NCBI GenBank assembly: GCA_900758165.1
Contig: CAAEQN010000129.1
Coordinates: 1-16,002 of the forward strand
Direction of reading: 5' to 3'
DNA from: Clostridia bacterium
Lineage (GTDB): Bacteria; Bacillota; Clostridia; TANB77; CAG-508
Length of the DNA stretch: 16,002 nucleotides
Both the position numbers and the translations under genes were made by a program. This document shows positions 13,405 to 16,002 of this stretch, in pieces (the stretch's first letter is position 1; every line of letters starts with the position of its first letter). The notes beneath the pieces are model-generated. The model searched no databases, was not told the DNA's origin, and worked only from the letters and a program-made list of their open reading frames with translations.

Positions 13405-14103
13405 ATGCCAACGGTTTCATTTATGGGCTTTTTAGCTTTTTTGCAGACATCTGTGTTTGTACTAGGATATATTTCAAACAATAACTTGTTTCCAGAGCCA
13501 CTATCAAAGGAAGAAGAAAAAATATATCTTGAAAGATTAAGTAAAGGTGATGAAGAAGCAAAAAATATTTTAATAGAGAGAAATTTACGATTAGTTGCAC
13601 ATGTATGTAAAAAATATTCAAATACAAACATAGATTTAGAAGATCTGATATCAATAGGTACAATAGGACTAATAAAAGGAATAAATAGCTTTAAATTAGA
13701 AAAAGGAGCAAGACTATCAACATATATATCTAGATGTATAGATAATGAAATATTAATGTACTTAAGAACAATTAAAAAAACTGGGGCTGAAGTGTTTTTA
13801 GAAGATACAATAGGAAAAGATAAAGATGATAATACAGTAACATTAAAAGAAGTATTAGAGAACAACGAAAGAAATATAGAAGAAGAGGTAGATTTAAAAT
13901 TAAAAATAAAAAAACTGTACGAAAAAATTAAAGAAGTTCTAAAAGACAGAGAAAAAACAATTATAGAACTTCGTTTTGGACTTAATGGTAAAAAGCCAAA
14001 AACTCAAAAGCAAATTGCTAAAATGATGGGTATTTCAAGAAGCTATGTATCACGAATAGAAACAAAGGCAATAGGAAAGTTAGCAAAAGAGTTTAAAGAA
14101 TAA
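13405..14103 (+). CDS. sigK: RNA polymerase sporulation sigma factor pro-sigma-K
   Basis: A 232-residue sigma-70 family factor for late mother-cell transcription during sporulation. The start is ATG 13405, with GGAGG 6 bases upstream; a GTG at 13384 is open in frame but would place the Shine-Dalgarno inside the gene. The N-terminus (about 1-20) is a hydrophobic pro-sequence (SFMGFLAFLQTSVFVLGY) followed by ISNNNLFPEPLS, matching the region where the membrane protease SpoIVFB cuts pro-sigma-K. Then region 2 (about 55-125, NLRLVAHVCKKYSNTNIDLEDLIS split across lines of the fold) and region 4 with the helix-turn-helix near 200-222 (QKQIAKMMGISRSYVSRIE). The gene is continuous, with no skin-type insertion. 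A strong terminator follows. Confidence 0.93.
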   Translation: MPTVSFMGFLAFLQTSVFVLGYISNNNLFPEPLSKEEEKIYLERLSKGDEEAKNILIERNLRLVAHVCKKYSNTNIDLEDLISIGTIGLIKGINSFKLEKGARLSTYISRCIDNEILMYLRTIKKTGAEVFLEDTIGKDKDDNTVTLKEVLENNERNIEEEVDLKLKIKKLYEKIKEVLKDREKTIIELRFGLNGKKPKTQKQIAKMMGISRSYVSRIETKAIGKLAKEFKE

Positions 14104-14109
14104 AAACCA

Positions 14110-14141
14110 CTCAAGGAGGACGCCTTCTTGGGCGTTTTTTT
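14110..14141 (+). terminator. terminator after sigK, with two alternative hairpins
   Basis: Either CTCAAGGAGG (14110-14119) pairs with CCTTCTTGGG (14123-14132) around an ACG loop (two G-U pairs), or ACGCC (14120-14124) pairs with GGCGT (14131-14135) directly before seven or so T residues. The second form is the classic terminator. Confidence 0.85.
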
Positions 14142-14160
14142 ATTAGCTATAAATATAAAT

Positions 14161-14190
14161 TTGATAAAATTACTTGAAAAAATATATAAT
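14161..14190 (+). promoter_or_regulatory. sigma-A promoter for the cyclophilin gene
   Basis: TTGATA (14161-14166), 18-base spacer, TATAAT (14185-14190). An overlapping alternative is TTGAAA (14174-14179), 17 bases, TATATT (14197-14202). One or both may be used. Confidence 0.55.
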
Positions 14191-14241
14191 TTGGATTATA
14201 TTTAAAATGCAAAAATAAATTTTAGGAAGGACGTAATAAAA

Positions 14242-14943
14242 ATGAAAAATAATTTTATTATAATAGGACTAATAGCTTTATTAATAATTGCAGGAATAGT
14301 TGGATATGCAATATATAATAATACAAATAACAAAAAAGACAATAAAGAAAATAAAACAGTAACAACAGGAAAAGAAGAAAGAGAAGATACAAATACAGAG
14401 CCAGAAAAAGAAATAAATAATAAGGAGAATACAAAAATGTATAATACAGGAAAGCACCATGCAGAAATAACAATAAAAAATTATGGAACAATAGCATTAG
14501 AATTAGATGCTGATGTTGCACCAATTACAGTAGAAAACTTTGCTAAACTTACAAACGAAGGATTTTATAATGGACTTACGTTTCATAGAATAATTACAGG
14601 CTTTATGATACAAGGAGGAGATCCTTTAGAAAATGGAACAGGTGGAAGCAAGAAAGAAATAAAAGGCGAATTCGCAAAAAACGGAATACAAAATAACATA
14701 TCACATGTAAGAGGAACAATATCTATGGCTAGAGCACAAGACTATAATAGTGCAAGTTCACAATTCTTTATAGTTCAAAAAGACAGCAAGTTTTTAGATG
14801 GAGCTTATGCAGCATTTGGAAAAGTAACAAGTGGTATGGAAATAGTAGATAAAATATGCCAAGATACTAAAGTTGAAGACAATAATGGAACAGTATTAAA
14901 AGAAAATCAACCAATAATAGAAAAAATAACTATGATAGATTAA
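14242..14943 (+). CDS. membrane-anchored cyclophilin-type peptidyl-prolyl isomerase
   Basis: A 233-residue protein: an N-terminal membrane segment (about 5-25) with no lipobox cysteine, a charged Lys/Glu/Asn-rich linker (26-65), then a full cyclophilin domain (about 73-233). Family residues are present: FHRIITGFMIQGGD (114-127, including the catalytic Arg), GTISMAR (158-164), SQFFI (173-177) and FLDGAYAAFGKV (184-195). It would catalyse cis-trans isomerisation of prolyl bonds, most likely outside the membrane on secreted proteins. AGGAAGGA lies about 10 bases before the ATG. An internal ATG at 14437 (Met66), with AAGGAG 9 bases upstream, falls precisely at the start of the cyclophilin domain and could give a soluble form. 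Confidence 0.92.
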   Translation: MKNNFIIIGLIALLIIAGIVGYAIYNNTNNKKDNKENKTVTTGKEEREDTNTEPEKEINNKENTKMYNTGKHHAEITIKNYGTIALELDADVAPITVENFAKLTNEGFYNGLTFHRIITGFMIQGGDPLENGTGGSKKEIKGEFAKNGIQNNISHVRGTISMARAQDYNSASSQFFIVQKDSKFLDGAYAAFGKVTSGMEIVDKICQDTKVEDNNGTVLKENQPIIEKITMID

Positions 14944-14980
14944 AAATATTGAAAAAAGATATAAAATTAGCCTAAAACTA

Positions 14981-15010
14981 TTGACATCACAGGGAATGGT
15001 AACATATAAT
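14981..15010 (+). promoter_or_regulatory. consensus-box sigma-A promoter for sigH
   Basis: TTGACA (14981-14986), 18-base spacer, TATAAT (15005-15010). Both boxes are perfect; the spacer is one base longer than ideal. The expected start near 15017 gives a leader of about 40 bases. Confidence 0.8.
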
Positions 15011-15054
15011 ACAAATCAATAAAGCACAATGTGATGCGGAGGAACTTTCTTAAT

Positions 15055-15696
15055 ATGGACAACAATTTAGAATATAATAATATGTCTGACGAACAGATAA
15101 TAGAAATGGTTAGAGCAGAAGACAAAAAAGCTCTAGAGTTTTTAATATGTAAATATAAAGACCTAGTAAATTCAAAAGTCAATAAATATTTTATTATAGG
15201 AGCAGAAAGAGAAGATATAATACAAGAAGGTTTAATTGGACTTTATAAAGCAATAAAAGATTTTGATAATACTAAACAAAATTCTTTTAAGTCTTTTGCA
15301 AATTTATGTGTAGAAAGACAATTAATTACAGCTATAAAATCGTCAAATAGACAAAAACATATACCACTTAATTCATATTTATCTTTAAATATGGCTGCTT
15401 ATGAAAATGAAGATGGAAATAATCAAACACAGATTGTGGATGTATTAAATAATAATATAGTAGAAGATCCATTAGAAACAATAACCAAAAAAGAATATAT
15501 GTCAAGCGTAGAAAATATAATAGATACTTCTTTAAGTAGTTTTGAAAAAAAAGTGCTTAATAGATACATAAAAGGTGAATCTTATGTAACAATAGCTGAA
15601 AAATTAGATACCCCTGTTAAGTCAATTGATAACGCAATACAAAGAATAAGAAAAAAGACGGTAAAAAATTTGAATACTAATGCAAGTATGCAATAA
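15055..15696 (+). CDS. sigH: RNA polymerase sigma-H factor
   Basis: A 213-residue sigma factor for the transition into sporulation and stationary phase. Residues about 23-100 form region 2 (ALEFLICKYKDLVNSKVNKYF, then IGAEREDIIQEGLIGLYKAIKDF) followed by the near-invariant SigH stretch RQKHIPLNSYLSL (99-111); region 4 lies at about 155-205 with SYVTIAEKLDTPVKSIDNAIQRIRKK. These match B. subtilis SigH closely. The ATG at 15055 is preferred; GGAGG (15038-15042) is 12 bases upstream, a longer spacing than usual. An upstream GTG at 15031 is in frame but lies before the Shine-Dalgarno. In Bacillus sigH precedes rpmG-secE-nusG; here a tRNA gene follows. Confidence 0.92.
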   Translation: MDNNLEYNNMSDEQIIEMVRAEDKKALEFLICKYKDLVNSKVNKYFIIGAEREDIIQEGLIGLYKAIKDFDNTKQNSFKSFANLCVERQLITAIKSSNRQKHIPLNSYLSLNMAAYENEDGNNQTQIVDVLNNNIVEDPLETITKKEYMSSVENIIDTSLSSFEKKVLNRYIKGESYVTIAEKLDTPVKSIDNAIQRIRKKTVKNLNTNASMQ

Positions 15697-15702
15697 AAAT
15701 AA

Positions 15703-15728
15703 ATTGCTTCTATAAAGATAGAAGCAAT
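15703..15728. repeat. 11-bp perfect inverted repeat between sigH and tRNA-Thr
   Basis: ATTGCTTCTAT (15703-15713) and its exact complement (15718-15728) around the loop AAAG. No U tract follows; instead the tRNA begins 5 bases later. It could be a weak sigH terminator or a processing signal for tRNA release. On the minus strand it would be followed by T-rich sequence. Confidence 0.6.
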
Positions 15729-15732
15729 AAAT

Positions 15733-15808
15733 GCTTTCATAGCTCAGTAGGTAGAGCGCAGCCTTGGTAAGGCTGAGGTCACCAGTTCAATTCTGGTTGG
15801 AAGCTCCA
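15733..15808 (+). tRNA. tRNA-Thr (anticodon GGT)
   Basis: All four arms fold: acceptor 15733-15739 with TGGAAGC at 15798-15804 (one G-U), D stem GCTC/GAGC, anticodon stem CAGCC/GGCTG around the loop TTGGTAA, T stem ACCAG/CTGGT with loop TTCAATT. The anticodon is GGT, reading ACC and ACU threonine codons. The discriminator T and CCA end are encoded. It has 76 bases in total. Confidence 0.97.
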
Positions 15809-15812
15809 AGGT

Positions 15813-15848
15813 AAAGAACCCTTAATAAATTTATTTTAAGGGTTCTTT
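15813..15848 (+). terminator. terminator after tRNA-Thr
   Basis: AAAGAACCCTTAA (15813-15825) pairs perfectly with TTAAGGGTTCTTT (15836-15848), 13 pairs, 10-base AT-rich loop that can pair further. A broken T-rich tail (GTTATGTT) follows. Confidence 0.85.
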
Positions 15849-15916
15849 GTTATGTTAGGTAATGTTTTAATAATTTATTAAAATATTATCACAAATGATA
15901 AAACAATAAAAAGTAC

Positions 15917-15945
15917 TTGTAAAATTTTTTTAGTTATGGTAGTAT
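15917..15945 (+). promoter_or_regulatory. possible promoter for a gene beyond the window
   Basis: TTGTAA (15917-15922), 17 bases, TAGTAT (15940-15945), with TG at 15937-15938 as an extended -10. The rest of the right end (15849-16002) is AT-rich and holds no gene. By analogy with Bacillus the next operon could be rpmG-secE-nusG, which cannot be seen here. Confidence 0.35.
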
Positions 15946-16002
15946 AAGCATAAAGTAAAAAAGTAAAAATCTATAAAAAATATAGATATTTATAAAAAAG
16001 CA

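Noticed and set aside
13374..13865. 163-codon minus-strand open frame inside sigK
   Set aside because: Antisense shadow of clear sigma factor motifs.
15031..15054. Upstream GTG or ATG start for sigH
   Set aside because: Both precede the only Shine-Dalgarno (15038-15042); ATG 15055 gives the normal SigH length.
15733..15808. tRNA-Thr here as a substrate of the nearby TrmR/TrhP pathway
   Set aside because: The anticodon is GGT; the pathway modifies U34, so this tRNA cannot be a target.

Overview
The window reads as a chromosomal housekeeping stretch from a very AT-rich, endospore-forming member of the Clostridia. The evidence is strong codon bias (Arg almost always AGA, A/T in third positions), Gram-positive Shine-Dalgarno sites (GGAGG type), near-consensus sigma-A promoters, and genes for a pro-sigma-K and a sigma-H family factor. 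Several traits (S1 without a fused IspH, a Cmk-PlsC fusion, a P-loop/Asp23 fusion) fit uncultured gut-type Clostridia better than classical Clostridium, but I cannot name the species. I see no phage, transposase or complete defence system; this is mostly core genome.

Layout. 1-246: a short, relatively GC-rich edge segment with one stretch resembling a type II CRISPR repeat, then the rpsO promoter and a leader that can fold into a pseudoknot over the ribosome binding site. 247-2962: rpsO and pnp, separated by 325 bases holding a terminator and an elaborate, apparently two-state RNA leader for pnp. 3138-4373: a membrane glycosyltransferase with its own promoter and strong terminator. 4639-6794: a P-loop/Asp23-like protein coupled to a cytidylate kinase-acyltransferase fusion. 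6916-9942: ribosomal protein S1 and the GTPase TypA/BipA, with a full-consensus promoter for S1 inside the end of the upstream gene. 10052-12472: hpt, an O-methyltransferase (TrmR-like) and a U32 'peptidase' (TrhP-like), the last two probably making 5-methoxyuridine at tRNA position 34. 12459-13265 (minus): a DUF368/PopT undecaprenyl-phosphate translocase, convergent with the U32 gene. 13405-14103: sigK, intact and with its pro-peptide. 14242-14943: a membrane-anchored cyclophilin. 15055-15696: sigH, followed by tRNA-Thr(GGT) and a terminator; the right end is AT-rich and probably leads into the next operon.

How the genes work together. Most of the window serves RNA and protein synthesis (S15, PNPase, S1, TypA, tRNA-Thr, tRNA wobble modification, cyclophilin). 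A second theme is envelope supply: the glycosyltransferase, the acyltransferase that makes phosphatidic acid, the kinase that feeds CTP for CDP-lipid synthesis, and the lipid-carrier recycler PopT. The two sigma factors mark early (sigma-H) and late mother-cell (sigma-K) sporulation control.

The strongest candidate for something undescribed is the pnp leader (about 669-838). It has long perfect helices, two mutually competing pairings, and a downstream GAGGA / TCCTC / AGGA cascade that could open or close the pnp ribosome binding site. The rpsO leader is a second good RNA candidate.
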